Shown one piece after another: positions 39,966 to 47,871 of a stretch of DNA of 47,871 nucleotides. The DNA is from an uncultured bacterium. Its GTDB lineage: Bacteria; Bacteroidota; Bacteroidia; Chitinophagales; Chitinophagaceae. Every line of letters starts with the position of its first letter. Within the stretch, counting starts at the first letter, position 1. The stretch spans positions 1-47,871 of the forward strand of contig CAILKQ010000128.1 in assembly GCA_903834825.1 (NCBI GenBank). The letters run 5' to 3'. Both the position numbers and the translations under genes were made by a program. Below the pieces are notes generated by a model. That model worked only from the letters and a program-made list of their open reading frames with translations. It ran no database searches and was not told the DNA's origin.

Positions 39966-39983
39966 CTTATTGAGTTTGAAAGG

Positions 39984-39991
39984 CAAATATA
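39984..39991 (-). promoter_or_regulatory. -7 box of the 49-residue membrane protein gene
   Basis: The minus strand reads TATATTTG followed by CC, a perfect match, with TTTA 19 bp upstream as a -33 candidate. The leader would be about 14 nt. Confidence 0.6.
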
Positions 39992-40107
39992 CAAAGCGAT
40001 TCTATTTTCTTAAAATCTTAATCCCTGCATTCTCAATAATTTTTAATGTGTATTGATTACACTAATTTAAATAATGTTTAAATTGTACTCCCTATACACA
40101 TTGATTG

Positions 40108-42792
40108 ATGAATATTAATATATACCTGAGATTTTCTACCCGACCAGGACAAATGTTGAAGATTCAGGTAGATTTTCCTGGAGACGAGCATGCTGAATTT
40201 CCTGTTATTTATCCGATGCGTTATGTAGATCATTCTCATTGGCATATTCAGCTTGCTTTAACCGAAGATCAAACTGGTGCCAATGAAAAACTCACTTATC
40301 AGTATCTTTTTGAAGATGAGACTGGAACGGTGACCAGGGATTGTTCCAAAAACAGGTTCATTTCACTGAAAAAGCAAAAATCTGAACTGGTATTGCTGGA
40401 CAGTTGGGTTGATATGGGTGCTGTTTCCAATGTTTTTCATACATCACCTTTTGAACATATATTTTCTGTTCAACGAAAAGCTGCCAAAAATTTACCACTT
40501 AAAGCCGGATATACTCGTTTTACCATTGATGCTCCAATGCTTTCCAATGATTATCAATTGGGGTTGATGGGTAATTTGGATGTTTTGGGGAATTGGTCTG
40601 TTTCCAAAGTGCTTACAATGCAATTCAATGGCACCCATTGGATTGCTGATATAGATGCTGCTCGTACCCCAATTCAATTTGAATACAAATATTGTTTGCT
40701 GGATGCCTCCGGTAACTTTATTGGCTATGAAAAAGGGAATAACAGGCATGTCAGTCTTCAGCAAAAATCACAACTCACTTGCTTGATTCAAGATGGATTT
40801 GCCCGTTTTGACCACATCTGGAGAGGAGCAGGTATTGCCATTCCTGTTTTCAGTTTGCGTTCTGCCCAAAGCATGGGTGTTGGAGAATTTACTGATATCA
40901 ACCTGCTGGTGGATTGGGCAGAAAAGGTATCCCTCAGGATGATTCAACTCCTTCCTGTCAATGATACAACCTCTACACATACAAGGGCTGATTCTTATCC
41001 TTACGCTGCCATATCTGCGTTTGCACTTCACCCTATTTATGCTTCAATTGAAACCATTGCCGGGAAAAAGCATGCAAAGCAAATAAATTCTTATATCTCT
41101 CGAAAGGATGAATTGAATGCTTCCCCAGGTGTTGATTATGAAACCGTCATGGAATTGAAGTGGGATGCTTTGACCGTCCTTTATCAATCCATGAAGAATG
41201 ATGTTTTTCAAGAAGTTGACTATGGAAATTTCTATCTTGAAAACAAGTCATGGTTGGTTCCTTATGCTGCTTATGGTTTTCTCCGAGACAAATTCGGCTC
41301 TCCCGATTCCTCAACATGGGGTAAATATGCTTCATTCAATGATTCACTCATCAATGAACTATGTGCCCCAGGCGCAGAAAATTTTGATGCCATAGCATTG
41401 CATTATTTTATCCAATATCAGCTGCACCTTCAACTGAAAAATGCCCATGATTATGCAAACAGCAAAGGCATTATTCTTAAAGGCGATATTGCCATAGGTG
41501 TACACAGAAATGGGGCAGATACCTGGACGCAGCCTTCGTTATACAACCTAGACATGCAGGCAGGTGCACCTCCAGATGATTTTGCGGTAAAAGGCCAGAA
41601 CTGGGGTTTTCCGACCTACAATTGGGAAACCATGCAATCAGATGGTTTTGCCTGGTGGAGACAACGTTTCCAGCAAATGTCTAACTATTTTGATGCTTTT
41701 CGGATTGACCATATCCTTGGTTTTTTTCGCATTTGGTCTATACCCGATCATGCCATTGAAGGCATCATGGGCAGGTTTGTACCTGCCATTCCCGTTTCAA
41801 GGAATGAATTTGAGCAAAGGGGAGTTTTTATTGACAACAATCGATACTGCAAACCCTATATCACTGATGCTGTAATTGGACAACTGGCAAGCCATTTACA
41901 GGCTGATGCAAAACATTTTCTAGAATCGAACGGAGATGCTACTTATCGGTTCAAATCGATTTTTGATACACAACGTAAAATTGAAGAATATTTCAACGCT
42001 GAAGAACAGGATGTTGCTAAAAAAGGGTTGAAACAACTTTTATTCAATCTCCATGCTAACGTTGTTCTCTGGTCTGATGGTGAAAACAAAGATGGTTTCC
42101 ACTTCCGTTTCAATGCTTCAAAAACCCTGTCATTTCAGTACCTGGACTCCCATGCCCAGCAACAACTTTTTTCCTTGTATGATGATTATTTCTACCACCG
42201 GCAGGAGCAAATCTGGAAGCATGAAGCACTTGAAAAACTTCCGGCTTTAAAACTGTGCACAGATATGCTCATCTGTGGAGAAGACCTGGGAATGGTTCCC
42301 CAAACTGTTCCTGCCGTCATATCATCACTTGGTTTCCTGAGCATGGAGGTTCAAAGAATGCCCAAACAGTTGAATACCCTCTTTTTTGATCCATCCAATG
42401 CTCCCTATCTCTCTGTTGTCACCCCATCTACCCATGACATGAGTACCATCCGTGAATGGTGGCTGGAAGACAGGAAAAAGACCCAAGAATTCTATAATGA
42501 ACAGCTCTGGCAACACGGAGAAGCGCCTGCTGCTGCAACAAGTCAAATCGTTCGTTCTGTTGTACTTCAACACCTGGCTTCACCAGCCATGTGGGCAGTA
42601 TTTCAATTGCAGGATTTGCTTGCCACAAATGATTCTCTTCGATTGGAAGATCCGTATGCAGAACGGATCAATATCCCAGGAGATCCTAACCATTACTGGA
42701 GATTTAGAATGCACTTGCCTATTGAAGAACTGATTAAAAATGATACCTTTAATCAAGACCTCAACTATTTAATCAGTGTGAACAACCGATAG
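40108..42792 (+). CDS. malQ: 4-alpha-glucanotransferase (GH77) with N-terminal CBM20 starch-binding domains
   Basis: This 894-residue protein resembles plant DPE2: two CBM20-like domains (about residues 1-105 and 130-240; second contains GLMGNLDVLGNWSVSKVLTM) precede a GH77 barrel. Expected catalytic residues are nucleophile Asp534 (FRIDH), acid/base Glu725 (CGEDLG) and Asp777 (STHDM). It disproportionates malto-oligosaccharides and transfers glucosyl units from maltose to glycogen-like acceptors. There is no signal peptide, so it is cytoplasmic. ATG 40108 is chosen over TTG 40105. A 7-bp inverted repeat (ATTTAAA/TTTAAAT, 40065-40083) lies upstream. The dipeptide epimerase gene follows after 49 bp. 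Confidence 0.94.
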   Translation: MNINIYLRFSTRPGQMLKIQVDFPGDEHAEFPVIYPMRYVDHSHWHIQLALTEDQTGANEKLTYQYLFEDETGTVTRDCSKNRFISLKKQKSELVLLDSWVDMGAVSNVFHTSPFEHIFSVQRKAAKNLPLKAGYTRFTIDAPMLSNDYQLGLMGNLDVLGNWSVSKVLTMQFNGTHWIADIDAARTPIQFEYKYCLLDASGNFIGYEKGNNRHVSLQQKSQLTCLIQDGFARFDHIWRGAGIAIPVFSLRSAQSMGVGEFTDINLLVDWAEKVSLRMIQLLPVNDTTSTHTRADSYPYAAISAFALHPIYASIETIAGKKHAKQINSYISRKDELNASPGVDYETVMELKWDALTVLYQSMKNDVFQEVDYGNFYLENKSWLVPYAAYGFLRDKFGSPDSSTWGKYASFNDSLINELCAPGAENFDAIALHYFIQYQLHLQLKNAHDYANSKGIILKGDIAIGVHRNGADTWTQPSLYNLDMQAGAPPDDFAVKGQNWGFPTYNWETMQSDGFAWWRQRFQQMSNYFDAFRIDHILGFFRIWSIPDHAIEGIMGRFVPAIPVSRNEFEQRGVFIDNNRYCKPYITDAVIGQLASHLQADAKHFLESNGDATYRFKSIFDTQRKIEEYFNAEEQDVAKKGLKQLLFNLHANVVLWSDGENKDGFHFRFNASKTLSFQYLDSHAQQQLFSLYDDYFYHRQEQIWKHEALEKLPALKLCTDMLICGEDLGMVPQTVPAVISSLGFLSMEVQRMPKQLNTLFFDPSNAPYLSVVTPSTHDMSTIREWWLEDRKKTQEFYNEQLWQHGEAPAAATSQIVRSVVLQHLASPAMWAVFQLQDLLATNDSLRLEDPYAERINIPGDPNHYWRFRMHLPIEELIKNDTFNQDLNYLISVNNR

Positions 42793-42841
42793 GTTTTCAC
42801 TGATATTTCATTGGCTTTAAAAGGAAGATGCAGTAAAATCT

Positions 42842-43858
42842 ATGTTTACAATACGCTATTGGCAAAAAGAACTGGCTTTTGAATATCCATTCACCATTTC
42901 CAAGGGGACAAAAACACACCAGCCTACCTTTATTGTTGAACTGAATTTTCGTGGAATCATTGGGTATGGTGAAGCTCCCGCCATTGCCTATTATGGAATT
43001 ACCACTGACAAAATGGTAGCAGATCTTGAGGCCAAACGAAAGTTTGTTGAATCCTTTTCTTTAACGGATCCCAAAAGATTCTGGCATTTTTTACACCATT
43101 TGTTTCCCAACAATCCATTTCTGGTTTGTGCATTGGACATGGCAGGATGGGATATCTTTGGCAAGCTCAGGAGAAAGCCTTTGTATGAATTGTGGAACCT
43201 GAATCTGGCGAATGCGCCCCTAACTGATTATACCATTGGCATCGATTCGCTAGAAAAAATGCTTGAGAAAATTGTTGCACATCCAGCACCCATTTATAAA
43301 ATAAAAGTAGGTACTGCAGATGATCTTGAAAAACTCAAGGCCATCAGATCACATACAGATGCCATCATCAGGGTTGATGCCAATGCAGGATGGAGCTTTG
43401 ACCAGGCCCTTGAAATACTGCCTGTTTTAGAACAACTCAGTATTGAATTGATTGAACAACCCCTGGCCAAGGAAGACCTTGAAGGTGCAAAGATTTTAAA
43501 AGAGGCAACATCCATTCCCATTTTCGCTGATGAGTCTTGCGTAGGGGAGAAGGATGTAGAAAAATGTGCTGGCTATTTTTCCGGGATCAACATTAAACTT
43601 ACCAAATGCAGTGGCATTACGCCAGCATTGGACATGATAAAAAAAGCAAAATTGTTAAACCTGCAAGTTATGCTGGGTTGCATGAATGAAAGCAGCATAG
43701 GAACAGCCGCATTGGCGCATTTGGCACCATTGGTAGATTTCCTCGATGCAGATGGACCTTTGCTGTTAAAGGAAGACCTTGGGGCTGGAATTGAGTTTGT
43801 TGAATACCAATTGAAGCCAACCCTGTTGCCTGGATTGGGAATAACACCTTTCTTGTAA
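42842..43858 (+). CDS. dipeptide epimerase (L-Ala-D/L-Glu epimerase type, enolase superfamily)
   Basis: A 338-residue enolase-superfamily enzyme of the muconate-lactonizing subgroup. The barrel carries KIK (Lys153/Lys155, one proton base), metal ligands Asp179 (RVDANAG), Glu205 (IEQP) and Asp230 (ADES), and the opposite base Lys252 (NIKLTKCSG). The C-terminal LDADGPLLL segment is typical of dipeptide epimerases, which convert L-Ala-D-Glu from murein to L-Ala-L-Glu. Exact dipeptide specificity cannot be read from sequence. It may be co-transcribed with malQ and is convergent, 3 bp apart, with a TonB receptor gene. Confidence 0.88.
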   Translation: MFTIRYWQKELAFEYPFTISKGTKTHQPTFIVELNFRGIIGYGEAPAIAYYGITTDKMVADLEAKRKFVESFSLTDPKRFWHFLHHLFPNNPFLVCALDMAGWDIFGKLRRKPLYELWNLNLANAPLTDYTIGIDSLEKMLEKIVAHPAPIYKIKVGTADDLEKLKAIRSHTDAIIRVDANAGWSFDQALEILPVLEQLSIELIEQPLAKEDLEGAKILKEATSIPIFADESCVGEKDVEKCAGYFSGINIKLTKCSGITPALDMIKKAKLLNLQVMLGCMNESSIGTAALAHLAPLVDFLDADGPLLLKEDLGAGIEFVEYQLKPTLLPGLGITPFL

Positions 43859-43861
43859 AGG

Positions 43862-46210
43862 CTATAACCTCCAGCCCAATCCAATGCCGATCATTCTTGG
43901 ATTGCCAAGATGAGCAGCACCAAAATCATAGGCGTAGTTGATGTATTTTTTGCCCATCAGGTTTCTGCCCCAAACGGAGATGTCGAAATGTTTTGTTCTG
44001 ATGCTTGACCTGATATTGACCAAACCATAGGCTTTCTGCTCAATGGTATTGGCAAGATCAAAGAACTGTTTACCAGTATGGTTGTATTCCAGCCTGAACA
44101 TCAGTTCATGAGCAGCGATGCTGGTTTGGTATTGTGTTGCAAAATAATTGGTGGTGGATGGGGTAAAGACTTGTTTATTGCCAGACAGATCAACCTGGGC
44201 GCCATTGTTGACCGCTCCCAAAACAGCATACTTGGCTGATGTCAAACCTCCTGAATATTGTAAACTCAATCCTTTTGCCAATTTAACTTCCATTTCACCC
44301 TCTAAACCCCAAGCATTCATTTCTCCGGCATTCTGGATAATGGTTACTGCGCTAGGCAAGACAAGCAAGGGTGTTTGAATATCCATGACTTTGTTGTAGA
44401 AAATGGCTACCGCATACCTGAACTGGTTGTTCTTGTCCTTTCCTTTGATACCTGCTTCAAACATGTTGCTGAATTCGGGATTATAGGCAGACAATGGAAC
44501 CTGGGATGGATCAGCGGAAATAGAAGTCAAGCCACCAGTCCTGAACCCTCTGCTGAAGGATAGATAAAAAAGCTGCTGTTCAGTAGGTTGGTAATGGATG
44601 CCCAATTTAGGAGAAAAAGCCCCATAGGATGATTTTCCTGTTTTTTCAGCCATCGTTGGAAATGCGGCCCTTGGTTTTTTTTCATACTCACTGCCAATGG
44701 TCAATTTTCTATTTTCATTGTCAATCCTCATGCCACCGTTAATGGTGATTTTTTTATTGATTTTATAGCTCACGTTACCGTAACCAGCAAAACCATCGTT
44801 CTCACCTTTATTGATCGAAATAATTGAGAAATTTTTATCGGGTATCCCAAACAAACCAGCATCATTTCCAAAAGCAGTTGCCTGCTTCGTTGGACTCTTT
44901 TGTGTGAACTGGAAAATACCAGCACTCCATTCAAAAGCTGCATCAGGTGAAGATTTTACAGAATTAAACCTTAACTCATTGGTCATTACATTCACAGTAT
45001 TGAAATCTTTACCGTAATTGTTGAATATGCCTACGATGTCAGCAGGGGAGAAGTCCGCATCCAATGAATTTTCATAATAGCGATAATTTCGCTGTCTTGC
45101 ATGCTGAAAGGTTATATCTGTTTTCTTTCCCTTGTGTTTAGCCACAACTGAAACGTTCCTGCTGTTGTCTCTCATGGAGGATGTGAGGTTTTGAGAAAGC
45201 ATATAAGGATTTTCAAACAACGCTTTCATGTCATTCACCAACGGGAAAGCGCCATTATTCTTGGCTGTATATTGCTTTAGATCAGCTTGTAAACTCCAGC
45301 CTTTTCCCAAAAAGTATTTCATCTGCAGGTTGAGCATGGTTTGTTGTTGATTGTCAAATTTCTTGTTGAGGAATTCATTGGTGTAAAATCCATTTTTAGC
45401 ATCATGAAGGGCTGATAAGCCAAGAAAAAGCTTATTTTTTATGATGGGTGCATTCACAGCAGCATTGATCCTTTTCTGACCGTAATTTCCAATTTGAACA
45501 CCTGCATTAACCTGCGTTGCATTGGTAGGTTTCTTCGTGGTAATATTGATTACACCACCCATCGCATTTCTCCCATAAAATGTTCCCTGAGCACCACGGA
45601 TGATATCAATGCTTTCAATTTCATTCAATTGTGGGATGTAGGTATCCAAATTGAATTGTGCCACACCATCAACGTAAGTGGCAACCGATTGGTCGTATGA
45701 AGTGGTAACCATTCCCCTGATTCCAGTTACATTGCGGTTATCTCCGGAATTGGCGATAAAAAGGTTGGGGGCGAACCCGGATAAGTCGCTGATTTCCCAG
45801 ATCCGCATGTCTCTGACTTGCTTTGCATTGATAGAACTGATAGAACCTGGCGTATTCAAAATATTCGCTTGTTTTTTATCACTGCTAACAACAACTTCAT
45901 CCAACTTGATGGAATTGGATTCCATTAGAATAGAAACCTCTTGAGATCTGTCCAGTTGACCCTTCCAGATAACCGATGCATAGCCTTCTGCTGTAATAAG
46001 CAGTTCATAATAACCTTTTGAAAGATTAATGAAAACTATACCTGTCTTTTCATTTACGACTACCAATTGGTTAGAATTGAGTATACTGACTTCAATACCT
46101 TCAACTTTGATTCCCTGTTTGTTTTTTGCTGAAATGCTAAGCTTGATGGTCTCTTGAGAAAAACCAAATAGGGTAATCAGAAGAAATGCGAAAACAAAAA
46201 AATGGCGCAT
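43862..46210 (-). CDS. TonB-dependent receptor (siderophore/vitamin type)
   Basis: A 782-residue outer-membrane receptor with a signal peptide (MRHFFVFAFLLITLFGFSQ), a short carboxypeptidase-regulatory-like domain (about 22-95), a TonB plug (about 108-225, with ESIDIIRGAQGTFYGRNAMG) and a 22-strand barrel ending RMIGIGLGWRL. The plug is closer to classic iron/cobalamin receptors than to SusC. No SusD or DUF4249 partner is adjacent. The gene starts 8 bp after the yihY stop, so mltG-yihY-receptor may be one unit. Ligand unknown. Confidence 0.9.
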   Translation of the reverse strand: MRHFFVFAFLLITLFGFSQETIKLSISAKNKQGIKVEGIEVSILNSNQLVVVNEKTGIVFINLSKGYYELLITAEGYASVIWKGQLDRSQEVSILMESNSIKLDEVVVSSDKKQANILNTPGSISSINAKQVRDMRIWEISDLSGFAPNLFIANSGDNRNVTGIRGMVTTSYDQSVATYVDGVAQFNLDTYIPQLNEIESIDIIRGAQGTFYGRNAMGGVINITTKKPTNATQVNAGVQIGNYGQKRINAAVNAPIIKNKLFLGLSALHDAKNGFYTNEFLNKKFDNQQQTMLNLQMKYFLGKGWSLQADLKQYTAKNNGAFPLVNDMKALFENPYMLSQNLTSSMRDNSRNVSVVAKHKGKKTDITFQHARQRNYRYYENSLDADFSPADIVGIFNNYGKDFNTVNVMTNELRFNSVKSSPDAAFEWSAGIFQFTQKSPTKQATAFGNDAGLFGIPDKNFSIISINKGENDGFAGYGNVSYKINKKITINGGMRIDNENRKLTIGSEYEKKPRAAFPTMAEKTGKSSYGAFSPKLGIHYQPTEQQLFYLSFSRGFRTGGLTSISADPSQVPLSAYNPEFSNMFEAGIKGKDKNNQFRYAVAIFYNKVMDIQTPLLVLPSAVTIIQNAGEMNAWGLEGEMEVKLAKGLSLQYSGGLTSAKYAVLGAVNNGAQVDLSGNKQVFTPSTTNYFATQYQTSIAAHELMFRLEYNHTGKQFFDLANTIEQKAYGLVNIRSSIRTKHFDISVWGRNLMGKKYINYAYDFGAAHLGNPRMIGIGLGWRL

Positions 46211-46218
46211 GTTGGATG

Positions 46219-47175
46219 TTATTTGTTGTTAAAATTTTTTCTTTTCTCAGCGATACTTTTAAGCGAATTGATGCTGACATTTAACTCAAATCCTATCAAT
46301 AGAACAAGAGAATTGACAAATACCAAAAACATCAGTATCAAAATGCTTCCTAATGATCCATAAACTTTGTTATATGAAGCAATATTGTTTACCCAATATG
46401 AGAAAAAATAGGTGAAAGACATGATCAAAATAGTAGCAAGAAGGGCTCCCGGAGTCTTGATCTTCCATTTTTTTTGTACATGAGGTGCATAGCGATAGAT
46501 AAGGCCAATCGCTAAAAAAATCAGTAAAAATGTAATCACAAACTGGCCGGAACCGAAAATGAAATCAATAATACTGTCTTTGATCTTCATTTGCTCGATA
46601 ATCCAATTCAAAATAATGGTTTGTGTGAGCATGATCATGATGGTAGCGATGATCAATAAAACGATGATAAACGTAAGCCTGATGGCAATAAGCCTTGCTT
46701 CAATAAAATTTTGTTCCTCCACCTCAATGTGCAACATGGATTTCCTGAAAGTTCTCATGATGGTCAAGGTGGCATTTGAGGAAAAATACAATGCCAGGAA
46801 AAGTCCGAATGAAAGTGTACCTGTTCCTGTAGAAAAAAAGTCATCCATCACATTTTTGATCATGGTATAGGTTATTTCATCAGGTATTACACTACGCAAA
46901 AGAACAAGAACCTCATCATACAATCTTTTGGAGCCTGGTATGTAGGATAAGAGGGTAAAAATGAAAATGAACAGTGGCGGAATGGCCATCAAGAAATTGA
47001 ATGACACCGAGGCGGCCCTTTCATTCAGCCCTATTTGTTGTGTTTGTTTAAAAAAAAAATGAAGCACATCATACAAAGGAAGGCCTTCAAAGCCTGGTAA
47101 AACCAGTTTTTTTGACCAATTGATCACTCCCTTTACGGGTCTGCTTTCAATCAGGATCCTTTGAAGTTTTATCAT
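46219..47175 (-). CDS. YihY/BrkB family inner-membrane protein
   Basis: A 318-residue polytopic membrane protein with about six helices, matching the YihY/virulence factor BrkB family: NERAASVSFNFLMAIPPLFI, LALYFSSNATLTIMRTF, and the C-terminal YGSLGSILILMFLVFVNSLVLLIG with FELN. The molecular function is unsettled in the family (earlier RNase BN label is wrong). ATG 47175 is preferred to TTG 47184; it lies 9 bp after the mltG stop. Confidence 0.9.
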   Translation of the reverse strand: MIKLQRILIESRPVKGVINWSKKLVLPGFEGLPLYDVLHFFFKQTQQIGLNERAASVSFNFLMAIPPLFIFIFTLLSYIPGSKRLYDEVLVLLRSVIPDEITYTMIKNVMDDFFSTGTGTLSFGLFLALYFSSNATLTIMRTFRKSMLHIEVEEQNFIEARLIAIRLTFIIVLLIIATIMIMLTQTIILNWIIEQMKIKDSIIDFIFGSGQFVITFLLIFLAIGLIYRYAPHVQKKWKIKTPGALLATILIMSFTYFFSYWVNNIASYNKVYGSLGSILILMFLVFVNSLVLLIGFELNVSINSLKSIAEKRKNFNNK

Positions 47176-47184
47176 TCTGTTCAA

Positions 47185-47871
47185 TTAATGTATTTTGAGA
47201 CTGTCCAAAGCCTTCCGGTATTTTCGGGCATTTTCAAAATGTTCTTCTGCTGTTGAGGCAAAGCTATGTGATCCTGAGAAGTCTGCTTTTGCACAAAAAT
47301 ACAAATAGTCAGTCTTTTCCGCTTTTAAAACTGCATCAATCGAGGCAATGGATGGTGTACAAATAGGGCCTGGTGGTAAGCCTTTGTTTCTGTAGGTATT
47401 GTATGGAGAATTTGCAGTTGAACTGATGTGGCCGAATGTAACTCTTCTGATACTAAAATCACCTACTGCGAACTTGATGGTTGGGTCAGCCCCCAGGGGC
47501 ATTCCTTGCTTCAACCTGTTGATATAAACACTTGCAATGGTTGGTTTTTCTTCAATGTTATTGGTCTCTTCTTCAACAATGGAGGCTATTGTGATCACTT
47601 CTTCTTTGGACAGGCCAAGCAATATTGCATTGTCAATTCGGCTGTCAGTCCAAAAGGCATTTGACTCCTTGCTCATCCTCTTCATAAACTCATTGGGGCT
47701 GCTGTTCCAATAAATTTCATAGGTATTGGGAATGACAAGGGTCATCAAGGTTTCCTGCTTTACACCAAATGCCCGAATGGAGTCATTGTTGGAGATGAAC
47801 CGGTAAATGTCAGCTTCAGTGCATTCCAGTTTGCCTCCAATATACTTGGCAAGCTCTTTCTTTGTCCTGAA
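47185..47871 (-). CDS. mltG: endolytic murein transglycosylase MltG, 5' end outside window
   Basis: The C-terminal 228 residues of MltG (YceG), which cleaves nascent glycan strands at the inner membrane and sets strand length. The frame is open to the window edge (FRTKKELAKYIGG onward), so the TTG at 47748 is not the start. Visible motifs are QETLMTLVIPNTYEIYWN, the catalytic-Glu strand ITIASIVEEETN, and GLPPGPICTPSIASIDA. The N-terminal membrane anchor and LysM-like part lie outside. The first visible gene of a run with yihY. Confidence 0.95.
   Translation of the reverse strand, partial: FRTKKELAKYIGGKLECTEADIYRFISNNDSIRAFGVKQETLMTLVIPNTYEIYWNSSPNEFMKRMSKESNAFWTDSRIDNAILLGLSKEEVITIASIVEEETNNIEEKPTIASVYINRLKQGMPLGADPTIKFAVGDFSIRRVTFGHISSTANSPYNTYRNKGLPPGPICTPSIASIDAVLKAEKTDYLYFCAKADFSGSHSFASTAEEHFENARKYRKALDSLKIH

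Larger units (their letters stand above)
39647..40107. other. gene-sparse interval between rnpB and malQ
   Basis: About 460 bp. It contains the 49-residue membrane protein gene with its promoter, a tentative 27-residue frame, and the malQ upstream region with the short inverted repeat ATTTAAA/TTTAAAT at 40065-40083. I see no tRNA, riboswitch or mobile-element remnant in it. Confidence 0.6.

Noticed and set aside
40065-40083. Inverted repeat ATTTAAA/TTTAAAT upstream of malQ as an operator
   Set aside because: It is only 7 bp per arm in very AT-rich DNA with no second copy seen, so it is not called as a separate regulatory feature.
1-47871. CRISPR arrays, insertion sequences, prophage or integron elements
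   Set aside because: No direct-repeat arrays, transposase or integrase genes, terminal inverted repeats or att-like duplications next to the two tRNA genes were seen.

Overview
The window looks like a chromosomal core segment of a Bacteroidota bacterium, most likely a member of the Chitinophagaceae or a close relative. The evidence is lineage-typical families (PUR-alpha/DUF3276, DUF4249, DUF3822, DUF2027-Smr, an OstA-like protein, a short primary sigma factor, TonB receptors with a carboxypeptidase-regulatory-like N-domain), little Shine-Dalgarno signal, and many perfect Bacteroidota -7 boxes (TAnnTTTG) just upstream of genes. I see no phage, transposon, CRISPR array or integrated island. Family assignments come from recognised motifs and were not searched against a database.

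Layout. 1-10.5 kb: partial tRNA-Ser, lone ABC exporter, PUR-alpha protein, secreted GH27 alpha-galactosidase, threonine aldolase-pgi operon (minus), rpoD, DUF4249 lipoprotein, trxB. 10.5-19.6 kb: cell-envelope block, with a minus-strand operon amidase-MlaD-like-OstA-like-NhaD facing a divergent lptD, then ung-plsC. 19.6-26.3 kb: tRNA-Arg, secreted TIM-barrel protein, ABC-F ATPase and a divergent TonB receptor sharing a compact promoter region, and an unknown secreted two-domain protein. 26.3-29.0 kb: thrS-infC. 29.0-38.2 kb: MATE exporter, then a tightly overlapping chain DUF3822-rsmD-5-FCL-lpxK-rnr, followed by a prenyl synthase and an APC permease. 38.2-40.1 kb: DUF2027-Smr protein abutting the RNase P RNA, and an intergenic stretch holding a 49-residue membrane protein gene. 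40.1-47.9 kb: CBM20-GH77 amylomaltase, dipeptide epimerase, and a minus-strand mltG-yihY-TonB receptor run that leaves the window.

Functional themes are LPS and outer-membrane assembly (LptD, OstA-like, MlaD-like, LpxK, PlsC), peptidoglycan turnover (amidase, MltG, muropeptide epimerase), translation and RNA metabolism (ThrRS, IF3, RsmD, RNase R, RNase P RNA, ABC-F, Smr), and glycan use (GH27, MalQ, Pgi).

No obviously new multi-gene system is present. The best leads are: a hairpin-bearing dispersed repeat that is intergenic in one place and translated inside the PUR-alpha gene in another, with a compensatory stem change; a small membrane-protein gene with its own promoter; several probable leaderless transcripts; an RsmD with Gly in place of the motif IV Asp; and an RNase P RNA that begins at the stop codon of a Smr-domain gene.
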